DNA from: Lysobacter enzymogenes
Lineage (GTDB): Bacteria > Pseudomonadota > Gammaproteobacteria > Xanthomonadales > Xanthomonadaceae
DNA length: 64,000 bases
Direction: 5' to 3'
Assembly: GCF_900106525.1 (NCBI RefSeq)
Contig: NZ_FNOG01000007.1
Coordinates: forward strand, 208,159-272,158
Both the position numbers and the translations under genes were made by a program. Numbering within the stretch: position 1 is the stretch's first letter; each line of letters opens with the position of its first letter. Below the pieces are notes generated by a model. It ran no database searches. It was not told the DNA's origin and saw nothing but the letters and a program-made list of their open reading frames with translations. Shown piece by piece: positions 41,441-51,414 of the stretch.

Positions 41441-42283
41441 TCAGTCCAGGTAAGCCGGCGCCTTGGGCAGCGCGTCGATGTCGCGGCGGTCGTGCTGGAT
41501 CACCAGCCGGCCGCGGGTGTTGTCGAGGATCCGCCGCACCCGGTCGATCGCGCCCAGGGTTTCGCCGCGCGAGTAGTTGAACGCCGGCATGCGGCCGTGC
41601 TGGAAGTTCTCGCGGGTGTGGAACAGGTCGCCGGACAGGATCACCGTGCCGGCCTTGGCCAGCCGCAGCATCAGCACCTGATGGCCGGCGGTATGGCCGT
41701 TGGCGCGCAGGATCCGCACGCTGCCGTCGCCGAACACGTCGCGGTCGAGGTCGATCAGTTCGACCTTGGCCAGGGCGCGCGCGGCCAGGTTGTCGACGGT
41801 CACGCTGGTCGGCGCGGGCTGGCCGTCCAGCGCCTGCACCTCGCGCCGGCTCAGCAGCCAGGTCGCGCCGGGGAACGCGCCGGCGTTGCCGGTGTGGTCC
41901 CAATGGAAGTGCGAGAACGCGAGGTAGTCGACCTCGTCCGCGCGCAGGCCGACTGCAGTGAGCTGCGACTGCAGGGTATGGGCGACGAAGGCGCGCACGC
42001 CGGGGCGGACCTCGACGCCGCCGGGCGTGGCCGCGATGCGGTCGCCGAGGCCGGCGTCCCACAACAGGTCGCCCTTGGGATGGCGGATCAGGAAGCACGG
42101 CGCGGACAGCTCGCCCGGCGTGCCGTCGTACTCGCCGGTGTCGGCGAACGGGCCGAGGTCGTCGAAGACCACGCGGCCGCAGTCGAAGACGTACAGGCGC
42201 AGCGCATCGACCGGCGGTTCGGCGCGGGCGGGCAGGGCGATGAGGGCGGCGAGCAACAGCAGGGCGGTGCGCAGCGCGGACAT
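41441..42283 (-). CDS. Secreted metallo-beta-lactamase-fold hydrolase, lactonase-like
   Basis: 280 aa with a signal peptide (ALLLLAALIALPARAEP). The MBL zinc ligands are all visible: SHFHWDHTGN (HxHxDH), GHTAGHQVLML (third His), SGDLFHTREN (bridging Asp) and a final His in LVIQHDRRDIDALPKAPAY. The segment CFLIRHPKGDLLWDAGLGD and the order resemble the AhlD/AttM N-acyl-homoserine lactonases and related lactonases, more than beta-lactamases. An exported lactonase could destroy quorum-sensing signals from outside; this is inferred, not shown. ATG 42283 starts the signal peptide. Confidence 0.85.
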   Translation of the reverse strand: MSALRTALLLLAALIALPARAEPPVDALRLYVFDCGRVVFDDLGPFADTGEYDGTPGELSAPCFLIRHPKGDLLWDAGLGDRIAATPGGVEVRPGVRAFVAHTLQSQLTAVGLRADEVDYLAFSHFHWDHTGNAGAFPGATWLLSRREVQALDGQPAPTSVTVDNLAARALAKVELIDLDRDVFGDGSVRILRANGHTAGHQVLMLRLAKAGTVILSGDLFHTRENFQHGRMPAFNYSRGETLGAIDRVRRILDNTRGRLVIQHDRRDIDALPKAPAYLD

Positions 42284-42575
42284 GACGCGTTCTCGTACGA
42301 AGGGAGCGCCATGTTCGGCGTTGCGCGGCATTTGCGGAAGTGGCCCGAACGACAATGATCGATGGAATCGGGCCACGACAGTGCGGAGCCGTGCAGCGTG
42401 CCGGCGCCCGCGCCGCAGCGGCGCGTGAGGCGTCTGTCGGTGTGCCAACGATTCAGCCTGGGTGAGGATTTTTCGCGCCGCGCTAACGCCGGCCCCGCCA
42501 GCTTGTACGGGCATTGTCCGGGCACGCTTGCAGCGGCGCCTCTTCGTTTCAGACGGTCCATCAAGGAGAACCACC

Positions 42576-43028
42576 ATGAACATGCGCATCGCAGGCATCG
42601 CGGCCCTGGCGTTCGCGCTGGCCGGCGCCAACGCCGTCCAGCCGGCCAGCGCCGCCGGCGCGGAAACCAAGTGCCATATGACCTTCAACACCTCCGGCTG
42701 GGCCGTCATCTACAAGCACATCAACGGCAAGGGCCGGATCACCTGCGACAACGGGCAAAGCGCCAATGTCGCCATCCACATCCGCGGCGCCGGCCTGACC
42801 GCGGGCAAGTACAGCATCGAGAACGGCAAGGGCGAGTTCACCAAGCTCAAGAACGTCGGCGAGGTTTACGGTACCTATGTCACCGCCGGCGCCAACGCGG
42901 GCGTGGTCAAGAGCGGCGAGGCCCTGGCGATGACCAAGGGCGAGGTGTCGTTGGCGGTCAGCGGCACCGGCCGCGGCTTCAACCTCGGCGTGGACGTGAG
43001 CGGGTTCGAGATCGTGAAAGCCAAGTAA
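42576..43028 (+). CDS. Secreted hypothetical protein, 150 aa
   Basis: Signal peptide (AALAFALAGANAVQPASAAG), then a compact beta-strand/turn protein with one Cys pair (ETKCHMTF, RITCDNGQ). The strands alternate with Gly turns (TAGKYSIENGKGEFTKLKN, GRGFNLGVDVSGFEIVKAK), giving a beta-barrel-like pattern that resembles lipid-binding or SYLF/Ysc84-like modules, but I cannot name the family. RBS AAGGAGAA is ideal. The gene is followed by a rho-independent terminator and is divergent from the lactonase-like hydrolase. Confidence 0.75.
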   Translation: MNMRIAGIAALAFALAGANAVQPASAAGAETKCHMTFNTSGWAVIYKHINGKGRITCDNGQSANVAIHIRGAGLTAGKYSIENGKGEFTKLKNVGEVYGTYVTAGANAGVVKSGEALAMTKGEVSLAVSGTGRGFNLGVDVSGFEIVKAK

Positions 43029-43500
43029 GGCCGCAAGCAAGGCCGCGCTCGACGCGGCATTCGGAAAGGGCGCCCTCGGGCGCCCTTTTCGTTGCGCGCG
43101 CCGCTGCGGCCGCGGCGGCGAATACTGTATCCATCGCCCCGCGCCGCGGCCTGTGCGATCGCATCCATGAACGCCGCCACCGCGTCGCAGCATCGCCGCG
43201 GACGCCGGCGCGTATTGCCGGGCAGCAATCGCGCCGGCGCAGCCCGATCGCCCTCACGCGCCGAGCGTGCGCGCGTCACGCATCCGCGCAAAAGCCGGCG
43301 AAGTGTCGTGCGGTTCCGCGCGCGGCGGCGCCGGCTCGCCTAGGATCGGGCTCCTCCAGCGCGCCCGGGACAGCGTCGCTGGAGAAGGCGGGATCCGCCA
43401 TCGCGAAATCCTTCCGATCTGTTCGCGCGCCGCGATGCGGCGCGCGGCGGCGTCGTGTCCCGCCTGCGTGCGGCGTTCATATCCCCACGAGGAGAAGAGC
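43029..43500. other. 472-bp intergenic region before the glucanase gene
   Basis: Apart from the terminator at 43065-43089, no gene is evident. An 8-bp inverted repeat (43354-43361 with 43377-43384) may form a 5' leader hairpin in the glucanase mRNA. The remaining sequence is GC-rich without clear promoter boxes. Confidence 0.5.
43065..43089 (+). terminator. Rho-independent terminator
   Basis: An 11-bp stem AAAGGGCGCCC/GGGCGCCCTTT (43065-43075 with 43078-43088), closing on a tight loop, followed by T (43089). It lies 37 bp after the secreted protein stop. Confidence 0.85.
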
Positions 43501-44652
<1,152 letters not shown>

Positions 44653-44662
44653 CCGCGACCCG

Positions 44663-44697
44663 CGCAACGCACGCCGCGCGCAGCGGCGTGCGTTGCG
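44663..44697 (+). terminator. Large hairpin terminator of the glucanase gene
   Basis: A perfect 15-bp stem (44663-44677 with 44683-44697), loop GCGCA, 10 bp after the stop, followed by TTCTC. Confidence 0.75.
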
Positions 44698-44923
44698 TTC
44701 TCGCAACACGGGCGTCGCATCCGGCGCAGCCGCGCGTGCGGCGCATTTGCAAGACCGTCGTTTTGTGCCGCAGTCCGCACATCGCGGCTCCCGGTTCGAC
44801 GGGTTGAGGGCTAAGCTCAAGCCACTCCCCGCCCTATCGGACAGCCAAGACTCCGCCGCCGCGGCCGCTTCCGCCGCGCGCAACGGGGCCGCAGTGCGAT
44901 TCATGACGAACAAGGACGTGTCG

Positions 44924-47143
44924 ATGCCGCCGCCGTGGCGCGGCGCAGGCTTGCGCGAGGTCCGCGCCGCGATGGCGCGGCCTGCGGCGCCGCTTTCCGC
45001 GTTGCGCGCGCGCAGGGCGACGGCGTGCGCGATGGCGCTGTGGGCGGTGTTGTCGTTCGTCGCTCCCGCGCGCGCCGCCGATTGCGCCGCGCCGACCCGC
45101 GCGCTGCCGGATCCCGCCCAATGCCAATCGCGCCTGCTCGCCGGTGCGCCCTCGGCCGATCGTCGCGTCGGCGTAGAGGCGTTGTTCGAACTGGCCAAGA
45201 GCCGCGCCGACGCCGGCGGCTTCGACCAGGCCGAGCGCGCGCTCGACTGCGCCGATGCGCTGGCCCAACGCGCCGCCGATCCGGCGCTGCGCTACGAAGC
45301 GGTGCGCCGGCGCGGCATCCTGGAATTCCGCCGCGAACGCATCGCCCAGGCGCTGGACCGCTTCGAGTGCGCGGTCGCGCTGGCGCAGCGCGCCGGCGAC
45401 CGCGCCGGCACCGCGCGCGACCTCAGCAACGTCGGCGCCGCGCAGCGCCGGCTCGGCGATTTTCGCGGCGCGCTGCGCAGCCTCACCGCCAGCCTGGCGG
45501 TCCAGCGCGAGCGCGGCGACGTGTCCGGTGCGGTGCTCAACAATCTTGCCGACGTCTATCGCGAACTGTCCGACGAAACGCAGGCGATGCGTTTCTACCG
45601 CGAGGCGTTGGCGCTTTACCGCAAGCGCGGCGAGGCGGTGGAAACCGCGCACGTGCTGGAGACCATGGCCGAGGTCGCGCTCGATCAGGGCGATGCGCGC
45701 CAGGCTTCGGCGTGGTTGCAGGAAGCATTGGCCGAGTACCGCCGCGCCGGCAACCGCGTGTATGAGCTGCGCGCGCACGACGGCCTGACCCGCGCTGCGT
45801 TGGCGTCCGGCGATGTCGCCCAGGCGCAGCGCTGGAGCGCGGCGGCGCTGGCCCTGGCCGATGCCTGGAAGCTGCCGCTGCCGGCGGCGCTGCAATTGCA
45901 GCTGGCGCGCACCGCGCGGCTGTCGGGGCACCCGGCGCAGGCCGCCACGCGCCTGCGCGAAGCGCTGGCCGAAGCGGCGGACACCGACCCGATGCGGGTG
46001 GCGTTGCTGGAAGAACTGGCCGCCGCGCAGGAAAGCGGCGGCGACGCGGTCGCCGCCAACGCCACCTTGCGCGACGCCCACGCCAAGGCGCTGGCGCTGG
46101 CGCGCGCGCAACACGACCGCCAGCTCGACTGGCTGCGCGCGCGCTTCGACGCGGCCGAGCAGCAGCGCACCATCGCCGCCTTGGAAACCGAGAACGACCT
46201 GCAGCGCGCGCGTTTCCAGCAACGCACCTTGCTGTTGTGGCTGCTGGCGGCGCTGGCCGCGGCCGTGGGCCTGGGCGTGTGGCTGGCGCTTAAGCAGCGC
46301 CGCCATCGCGAGCGTCTGCGCGAACAAGCGCAGCGGGTGCGGCACGAACAGGAGCTCGAACGCTACCGGCGCGAAGCCGACGCGCTGGCCGAAGACCGCA
46401 GCCTGCTGCAAGCGCTGCTCGACAGCCGCGAGGAACCGCTGTGCCTGCTCGACGCCGACGGCCAGGTGCTGGCGGTCAACCGCGCCGGCCGCTTGTGGCT
46501 GGACCCGGCCGACGGCGCGGTGAGCGCGGGCCAGCCGATCGCCGCGGCGCTGGACGAGGCCGGCTGGGCGACGCTGTCCAGCGCGCTGGAGCACATGGAA
46601 GACAGCGCCGGCCACAGCCTGCGCATCGCCTCGCAGCGCGGCGCCAGCCTGCCGGCGCGGCTGACGCCGTGGGCCGGCGGCAACGGCCTGGTGCTGCTGG
46701 CGCCGCGCGACGACAGCAACGAGGGCGACAGCGAGCCGCGCACCGACGCGGCGCTGCCCGCCGCGCTGGCCGTCGCCGCGCCCACGGTTCCCGCCGCCGA
46801 CGCCGAAGCGCCGGTGCGCGAAGGCTTCCGCCGCGCCCTGGTCGAGCTGATGCTCGGCGCGATCGAAGCCTGGGAGCGCGGCACCGGCACCAGCCGCCTG
46901 GAACTGGCGGAGAAAAGCCGGATCTGGCGGGTCAACATCGACGACGGCCGCCTGCGCGCCCGCGCGCTGGAACGTTACCTGGCGGTGTCGCGCCTGCCGC
47001 GCAATCCGCGCTGGCGCGACGTGCTGCGTTCGGCCTATTTCGTGTTGGGCAAATGCGACGGGCTGTCGGCCGACGCGCGCGCGGAACTGCAGGCGCGCAT
47101 CGACACGGTGCTGGCCTATACCCGCCGCGACGCGCTGGTCTGA
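44924..47143 (+). CDS. TPR/PAS-like membrane sensor with C-terminal regulatory domain
   Basis: About 739 aa. Hydrophobic signal/anchor (ACAMALWAVLSFVAPARA), then TPR repeats in the periplasm (residues about 60-370; for example NLADVYRELSDETQAMRFYR, AEVALDQGDARQASAWLQEA), then a transmembrane helix (TLLLWLLAALAAAVGLGVWL), a coiled coil (HRERLREQAQRVRHEQELER) and a PAS-like domain (SREEPLCLLDADGQVLAVNR). The last 120 residues form a conserved output: REGFRRALVELMLGAIEAWE, LELAEKSRIWRVNIDDGRLR, RYLAVSRLPRNPRWRDVLRS, seen in TPR regulators of marine and soil gammaproteobacteria and probably binding DNA or protein. It follows a glucanase and may sense polysaccharide (inference). The start is uncertain (44903, 44924 or 44972); 44924 has an AAGGACG. 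Confidence 0.78.
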   Translation: MPPPWRGAGLREVRAAMARPAAPLSALRARRATACAMALWAVLSFVAPARAADCAAPTRALPDPAQCQSRLLAGAPSADRRVGVEALFELAKSRADAGGFDQAERALDCADALAQRAADPALRYEAVRRRGILEFRRERIAQALDRFECAVALAQRAGDRAGTARDLSNVGAAQRRLGDFRGALRSLTASLAVQRERGDVSGAVLNNLADVYRELSDETQAMRFYREALALYRKRGEAVETAHVLETMAEVALDQGDARQASAWLQEALAEYRRAGNRVYELRAHDGLTRAALASGDVAQAQRWSAAALALADAWKLPLPAALQLQLARTARLSGHPAQAATRLREALAEAADTDPMRVALLEELAAAQESGGDAVAANATLRDAHAKALALARAQHDRQLDWLRARFDAAEQQRTIAALETENDLQRARFQQRTLLLWLLAALAAAVGLGVWLALKQRRHRERLREQAQRVRHEQELERYRREADALAEDRSLLQALLDSREEPLCLLDADGQVLAVNRAGRLWLDPADGAVSAGQPIAAALDEAGWATLSSALEHMEDSAGHSLRIASQRGASLPARLTPWAGGNGLVLLAPRDDSNEGDSEPRTDAALPAALAVAAPTVPAADAEAPVREGFRRALVELMLGAIEAWERGTGTSRLELAEKSRIWRVNIDDGRLRARALERYLAVSRLPRNPRWRDVLRSAYFVLGKCDGLSADARAELQARIDTVLAYTRRDALV

Positions 47144-47173
47144 GCCGCGCCGCTGCGAGCCGGGTGGCATCGC

Positions 47174-47584
47174 TCAACGACCCGACGTCGCTGCCTTGCT
47201 GCCGCGCTGGGTGCGCGGCACGCACACTGCGCAGGCGCCGTTGATGCCGTCGTCCAGCTCGTAGACGGTGTGATGATGGTCGGACAGATAGCTGTCGGGC
47301 CCGAGCACGAACGGCACCGCGTTGTCTTTGGGCGCGGCGAGCTTGCAGTACTCGATCGCCCCCTTGGTGGCGCCGCGCCACTTGTCCTTCTCGACGATGC
47401 CGCACTTGGCCAGGAATCCCTTCAGTTCTTTGCCGTCCATGTCGAAGCGGGCCACGATCTTCGGCTCGTGCTGGTCCTGCAGGCACCAGTCGGGCGGGAT
47501 CACGTCGTGCGCCGCGCACAGCGGCGACAGCGCCATCGAGACGGTGAAACAACACAGGGCGAAGCGGATACGCGACGGCGACAT
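47174..47584 (-). CDS. Small secreted protein, 136 aa, Cys- and His-containing
   Basis: Signal peptide (FALCCFTVSMALSPLCAAHD), then WCLQDQHEPKIVARFDMDGK, AKCGIVEKDKWRG, AIEYCKLAAPK and a His-rich turn YLSDHHHTVYELDDGINGAC ending ACAVCVPRTQRGSKA. The cluster of three His, acidic residues and Cys could bind a metal. No family recognised. RBS AGGAG precedes ATG 47584. It is convergent with the TPR gene, 30 bp apart, and divergent from the methyltransferase at 47967. Confidence 0.72.
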   Translation of the reverse strand: MSPSRIRFALCCFTVSMALSPLCAAHDVIPPDWCLQDQHEPKIVARFDMDGKELKGFLAKCGIVEKDKWRGATKGAIEYCKLAAPKDNAVPFVLGPDSYLSDHHHTVYELDDGINGACAVCVPRTQRGSKAATSGR

Positions 47585-47966
47585 AACGACTCCTGTCGTT
47601 GGGGGTGCACGGTCCACGGTACGTCCGCCGCGGCGCCGGCCTCCAGCGCGGTCGCGGGTATAAAACGGGAATCTTTGCGCGCAAGTCGTTGTTTCGCTTC
47701 CGAACCGGACTTGCGCGGCAGCGACGGCGCGGTGTCGGCGTTGCGACCGCTGTCGCGTTCGCTCGGTGCGGCGGCGCGCGCTGGGCGGCCGCGGGCTGGC
47801 GCGCTGCGGCGCGATTGCGCAGCGCCCCGGCATTCGCCGCGCTCGCGCGCGCCCCGCCGCGGCCTCGCCCGGCGGCGTCTTGACAAGGCCGCTCACATGA
47901 AACATTAATTGTTACGTGATATTTCGCCTCCCGACCCCGGGCCGCGCCCCCGACCCCTTGCCCGCG
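47585..47966. other. 382-bp divergent intergenic region
   Basis: No gene recognised. Just before the methyltransferase (about 47895-47925) lies an AT-rich patch (ATGAAACATTAATTGTTACGTG), unusual for this genome and a plausible promoter or repressor site, although no clean -35/-10 pair is seen. Confidence 0.4.
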
Positions 47967-48644
47967 ATGAACCCCGCCGACGCCTTTGCCGACCCCCAAG
48001 CCGTCTCGCGCTATGCCGAGCGCACCGCGCGCATCGTCCCCGGCCTGCGCGACCTGCACGCCATGGCCGGCCTGCTGCTGGCCGAGCGCGCGCCGGCCGA
48101 CGCGCGGGTGCTGGTGCTCGGCGCCGGCGGCGGGCTGGAACTGGCCGCGTTCGCCCGCGCCCGGCCGGGCTGGCGTTTCGACGGCGTCGACCCCTCGGCG
48201 GAAATGCTGCGCCTGGCCGCGGCCACGCTCGGCCCGCTGGCGCCGCGCGCGCGCCTGCATCAGGGCTACATCGACAGCGCGCCGGACGGCCCGTTCGACG
48301 CCGCGGCCTGCCTGCTGACCCTGCACTTCCTGCCCGAACCCGAACGCCGCGCGACCCTGGCCGAGGTCCGCCGCCGGCTCAAGCCCGGCGCCGCGTTCGT
48401 GGTCGCCCACCACAGCTTCGGCGCCGACGAAGCCGACCGCTGGCTCGCGCGCAACGCCGCGTTCGCGGTCGCCTCCGGGGTGCCGGCGGAACAGGCCGAA
48501 GGCTCCATCGCCGCGATCCGCGAACGCCTGCCCGTGCTCGCGCCCGAGCGCGACGCGGCGCTGCTGCGCGAAGCGGGCTTCGCCGGGGTCGTGCTGTTCT
48601 ATGCGGCGTTCACCTTCAAGGGCTGGGTGGCTTACGCCGCGTGA
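47967..48644 (+). CDS. Class I SAM-dependent methyltransferase
   Basis: 225 aa. Motif I ARVLVLGAGGGLELAAFARA, post-I FDGVDPSAEMLRLAAATL, motif IV ALTLHFLPE-like segment AACLLTLHFLPEPERRATLA and the post-motif RRRLKPGAAFVVAHHS identify a small class I methyltransferase of the Methyltransf_25 type. The N terminus DAFADPQAVSRYAERTARIV, with VPGLRDLHAMAGLLL, is family-typical and supports ATG 47967; a GTG at 47916 would add 17 residues. Substrate unknown. Confidence 0.88.
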   Translation: MNPADAFADPQAVSRYAERTARIVPGLRDLHAMAGLLLAERAPADARVLVLGAGGGLELAAFARARPGWRFDGVDPSAEMLRLAAATLGPLAPRARLHQGYIDSAPDGPFDAAACLLTLHFLPEPERRATLAEVRRRLKPGAAFVVAHHSFGADEADRWLARNAAFAVASGVPAEQAEGSIAAIRERLPVLAPERDAALLREAGFAGVVLFYAAFTFKGWVAYAA

Positions 48645-48820
48645 GGCTCGGTTCGCCGCGTGCTGAGCGCGCGCATGTCGCCCCGCGCTGATCCAGCGTC
48701 GCCCCGCGCGGTAACGACGCCCCGCACGAAGCACGACTTATGGGAGAGGAAGCCGCCCGCGCCGGCCGATACAGTCCGCGCTCGAACGGCGCACGGCGCG
48801 CTGCGGGCAGGGGCAGCACG

Positions 48821-49336
48821 ATGGCGGGATCGCGCGCGCGCGGCGGCATGTTCATGGCGGCCTTCGGCACGATGTGGCTGGTGGGCGGCGTGCTCGGCGA
48901 GTTTCCGTCGATGCCGTGGCTGGCCGCGATCGCGGTCGCCTTTGGTGCGGCGTTGTTCCTGGCGAACTGGCGCGCGTTGCGCGCGCAGCCGGCGGCGCTG
49001 GAGGTCGAAACTTCGGCGGAAGCGCAGCGCATTGCGCGCCGTTTCCGCCTGGTCAACCTCGGCCAGTGGGCGGCGGTCGCCGCCGCGGCGATCGGTTTGA
49101 ACGCGATCCACCGGCCCCAGTGGATCGTGCCCGCCGGCGTCGCCATCGTCGGCCTGCATTTCCTGCCGCTGGCCGCGCTGTTCCGCAATCGCGCGCACTA
49201 CCTCACCGGCGCGGCGATGGTGGCGCTGGCGGTGGTGTTGCCGTGGCAGGTTCCGATCGCCGCGGCGATTCCGCTGCTGTGCCTGGGCGCAGGCGCGGTG
49301 TTGTGGCTCAGCGCCTTGAGCGCGGCGCGGACTTAA
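48821..49336 (+). CDS. Integral membrane protein, about five helices
   Basis: 171 aa. Hydrophobic segments: MFMAAFGTMWLVGGVLG, WLAAIAVAFGAALFLANWRA, QWAAVAAAAIGLNAI, WIVPAGVAIVGLHFLPLAAL and AAMVALAVVLPWQVPIAAAI, the last continuing to the C terminus. A charged loop (QPAALEVETSAEAQRIARRF) joins helices two and three. It resembles small unassigned membrane proteins such as DUF7010-like ones. No functional residues visible. ATG 48821 behind GGGGCAG is preferred over the ATG at 48740. Confidence 0.72.
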   Translation: MAGSRARGGMFMAAFGTMWLVGGVLGEFPSMPWLAAIAVAFGAALFLANWRALRAQPAALEVETSAEAQRIARRFRLVNLGQWAAVAAAAIGLNAIHRPQWIVPAGVAIVGLHFLPLAALFRNRAHYLTGAAMVALAVVLPWQVPIAAAIPLLCLGAGAVLWLSALSAART

Positions 49337-49360
49337 GCGCGTTGTCGTCCGCAGCTACTT

Positions 49361-49455
49361 GTAGGAGCGGCGCGAGCCGCGACCGCGCCAGGACGACGAT
49401 TGCGCAAGTTGCGTCGTAGCCGCGATGTCGCGGTCGCGGCTTGCGCCGCTCCTAC
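49361..49455. repeat. REPIN-type intergenic repeat
   Basis: 95 bp. The left end GTAGGAGCGGCGCGAGCCGC and its inverse at the right end (GCGGCTTGCGCCGCTCCTAC) form an almost perfect 27-bp dyad around a variable spacer. The unit matches the family of repetitive extragenic palindromes scattered through Lysobacter, Stenotrophomonas and related genomes. It lies between two convergent genes. Confidence 0.8.
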
Positions 49456-49497
49456 AGGGGGCTGCGGCTGGTTGCGGTAGCGACACCGATACGGCGA

Positions 49498-49908
49498 TCA
49501 GGCCGCGTTCGCGGCGCCGTCGCGCAGCCGGACGACGACCTTGATCTCGAAGTCGAACCCGGCCAGCCAGTTGACCCCGATCGCGGTCCAGTTCGGATAC
49601 GGCGCGTCGCCCATGACTTCCAGGCGCACTTGCTGGATGGTGTCGAACTGCTGCTGCGGATCGGTGTGGAAGGTGGTGACGTCGACGATGTCGTCGAACG
49701 TGCAGCCGGCTGCGGCGAGCACCGCGGCGAGGTTGTCGAAGGCCAGCCGCACTTGCGCTGCGAACTCGGGCTCCGGCGAGCCGTCCTCGCGGCTGCCGAC
49801 CTGGCCGGAAACGAACAGGAAGCCGCCGCTGCGGATCGCCGGCGAGTAGCGGTGCTGGCGGTAGAGATCGTGGCGGGCGGCGGGGAATACGGCATCGCGC
49901 TGGGACAT
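49498..49908 (-). CDS. RidA (YjgF/YER057c/UK114) family protein
   Basis: 136 aa, family length. It has the trimeric chorismate-mutase-like fold signatures: YSPAIRSGGFLFVSGQVGSR, the F-x-N-L...AAGCTFDDIVDVTTF block (AFDNLAAVLAAAGCTFDDIV) and PNWTAIGVNWLAGFDFEIKV at the C terminus. RidA proper deaminates reactive enamines and imines; this member has the I-x-V-N-W-L substitution near the site and may belong to another subgroup. Divergent from a LysR regulator, 111 bp apart, which is a plausible control partner. Confidence 0.88.
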   Translation of the reverse strand: MSQRDAVFPAARHDLYRQHRYSPAIRSGGFLFVSGQVGSREDGSPEPEFAAQVRLAFDNLAAVLAAAGCTFDDIVDVTTFHTDPQQQFDTIQQVRLEVMGDAPYPNWTAIGVNWLAGFDFEIKVVVRLRDGAANAA

Positions 49909-50019
49909 GGGGGCGTTTTCCAGTGGGGAGGAGGCGCCGCGGCGGGCGCAACGGGGTCACTGTAATTCCTGCGCCCAAGGGCGATAATCGGCACTCAATC
50001 CAAATCACTCGTGCATCCC

Positions 50020-50967
50020 ATGCAGGAACGAGGCGGCGCAGAGCTGCAACAGATCGAGGCCTTCGCCGCGGTGGCCGAGCACGGCGGTTTCGCCGCGGCG
50101 GCGCGCGCGCTCGGGCGCGACGCGTCGGTGGTGTCGCGGCGCATCGACGCGCTGGAGGCGCGATTGGGCGTGCGCCTGCTGTCGCGCACCACCCGGCGGG
50201 TGGCGTTGACCGAAGTCGGCGCGACTTACTTGCGCCGGGTGCAGACGATCCTCGCCGAGCTGGCCGCGGCCGATGTCGAAGCCGCCGAAGCCGCGGCCGC
50301 GCCGCAGGGACTGTTGCGCCTGGCGCTGCCGGCCGAATTCGCCCAGCGCTGGATCGCGCCGTGGCTGGCCGACTTCCTTGCCGAATATCCCAAGCTGCGC
50401 CTGGAGCTGTCGCACAGCGACCGCTTCGTCGATCTGGTCGCTGAGGGCTTCGATGCGGCGGTGCGAATCGGCGAGCTCGCCGACAGCAGTCTGGTCGCGC
50501 GGCGCCTGGCCGGGTTCGAAACCCTGCTGTGCGCCGCGCCGTCCTATCTGCAGCGCCACGGCCATCCGCATCATCCCGACGATCTGCAGCGCCATGCCTG
50601 CCTGGGCATGCCGAAGGCGCGGTTCTGGCCGGACTGGAAGCTCGTCAGCGGCCGTCGGCGCAGCGTGCAGCGCATCCCCGCCGCGATCGTGTCCGACGAT
50701 GGCGAAGGCCTGCTGGCCGCATGCATCGCCGGCGCCGGGATTATGCCCGCGCCGGAATGGCTGATCGGCCGCGAACTCGCGCAAGGGCAGTTGCTGCGGG
50801 TGTTGCCGCAATGGCGCGTGGATTACGACGGCGCCGTGCATGCGGTGCTGCCGCCGGGACGGCTGGTGCCGGCGAAGACGCGCGCGTTCGTGGACCGGCT
50901 GGTGCGCGAGTTCGAACCGCAGCCACCGTGGCTGCGTGCGGTGCCGGCGCGTTCGCGACGGCGATGA
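50020..50967 (+). CDS. LysR family transcriptional regulator
   Basis: 315 aa. The N-terminal winged helix reads LQQIEAFAAVAEHGGFAAAA, RALGRDASVVSRRIDALEAR and LGVRLLSRTTRRVALTEVGA. The effector domain contains GLLRLALPAEFAQRWIAPWL, FLAEYPKLRLELSHSDRFVD and VSDDGEGLLAACIAGAGIMP, close to the group that includes DNA-binding regulators of small aromatic or dehydratase genes. The divergent RidA-family gene is its likely target. ATG 50020 is chosen; GTG 50011 is also in frame. Confidence 0.9.
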   Translation: MQERGGAELQQIEAFAAVAEHGGFAAAARALGRDASVVSRRIDALEARLGVRLLSRTTRRVALTEVGATYLRRVQTILAELAAADVEAAEAAAAPQGLLRLALPAEFAQRWIAPWLADFLAEYPKLRLELSHSDRFVDLVAEGFDAAVRIGELADSSLVARRLAGFETLLCAAPSYLQRHGHPHHPDDLQRHACLGMPKARFWPDWKLVSGRRRSVQRIPAAIVSDDGEGLLAACIAGAGIMPAPEWLIGRELAQGQLLRVLPQWRVDYDGAVHAVLPPGRLVPAKTRAFVDRLVREFEPQPPWLRAVPARSRRR

Positions 50968-51027
50968 CGTCGGCTTTCCCGCGCGCCGCAGCGCGCGGGA
51001 AAGCCGCGATGCTTCAACCCAAGCGGC

Positions 51028-51414
51028 TCAGCGCTTGGACACGCCGCTGCCGGCGCCGGTCACCGAGCTCGCCGGACGGCCGGTCTTGGTCGGCGCCGAC
51101 TTGTAATACACGTGCGATTCGGCGCCGACGATCTCGACTCGCTTGACCGAGTCCACCTGCACGGTGTTGCCGGCGCCGTTGACCGAGATCAGCGACAGCG
51201 GGCCGGACACGGTGATGCGGTTGTTGGCGCCGACCAGGTGCAGCTCGCCGCCGGTGCCGACGAAGTTGCGTTGCAGGTTGGTGCCTTCGATCGAGATCCT
51301 GCCGTCTTCCTCGACGACCTCGCCGGTCTCGCCGGCGCCCAGGGGCGCGGCGTGCAGCAGGCCGGAAAAGCCCAGGGACAGCAGCAGGGTCAGCGACGCG
51401 ATCTGATTCTTCAT
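51028..51414 (-). CDS. Secreted DUF3060-like protein, 128 aa
   Basis: Signal peptide (SLTLLLSLGFSGLLHAAPL). The mature part has a repeated short-strand pattern typical of DUF3060: RISIEGTNLQRNFVGTGGEL, HLVGANNRITVSGPLSLISV, NGAGNTVQVDSVKRVEIVGA, which would form a small right-handed beta-helix. The C-terminal SSVTGAGSGVSKR is flexible. Function unknown. RBS GGAAGGAAG precedes ATG 51414. Confidence 0.82.
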   Translation of the reverse strand: MKNQIASLTLLLSLGFSGLLHAAPLGAGETGEVVEEDGRISIEGTNLQRNFVGTGGELHLVGANNRITVSGPLSLISVNGAGNTVQVDSVKRVEIVGAESHVYYKSAPTKTGRPASSVTGAGSGVSKR

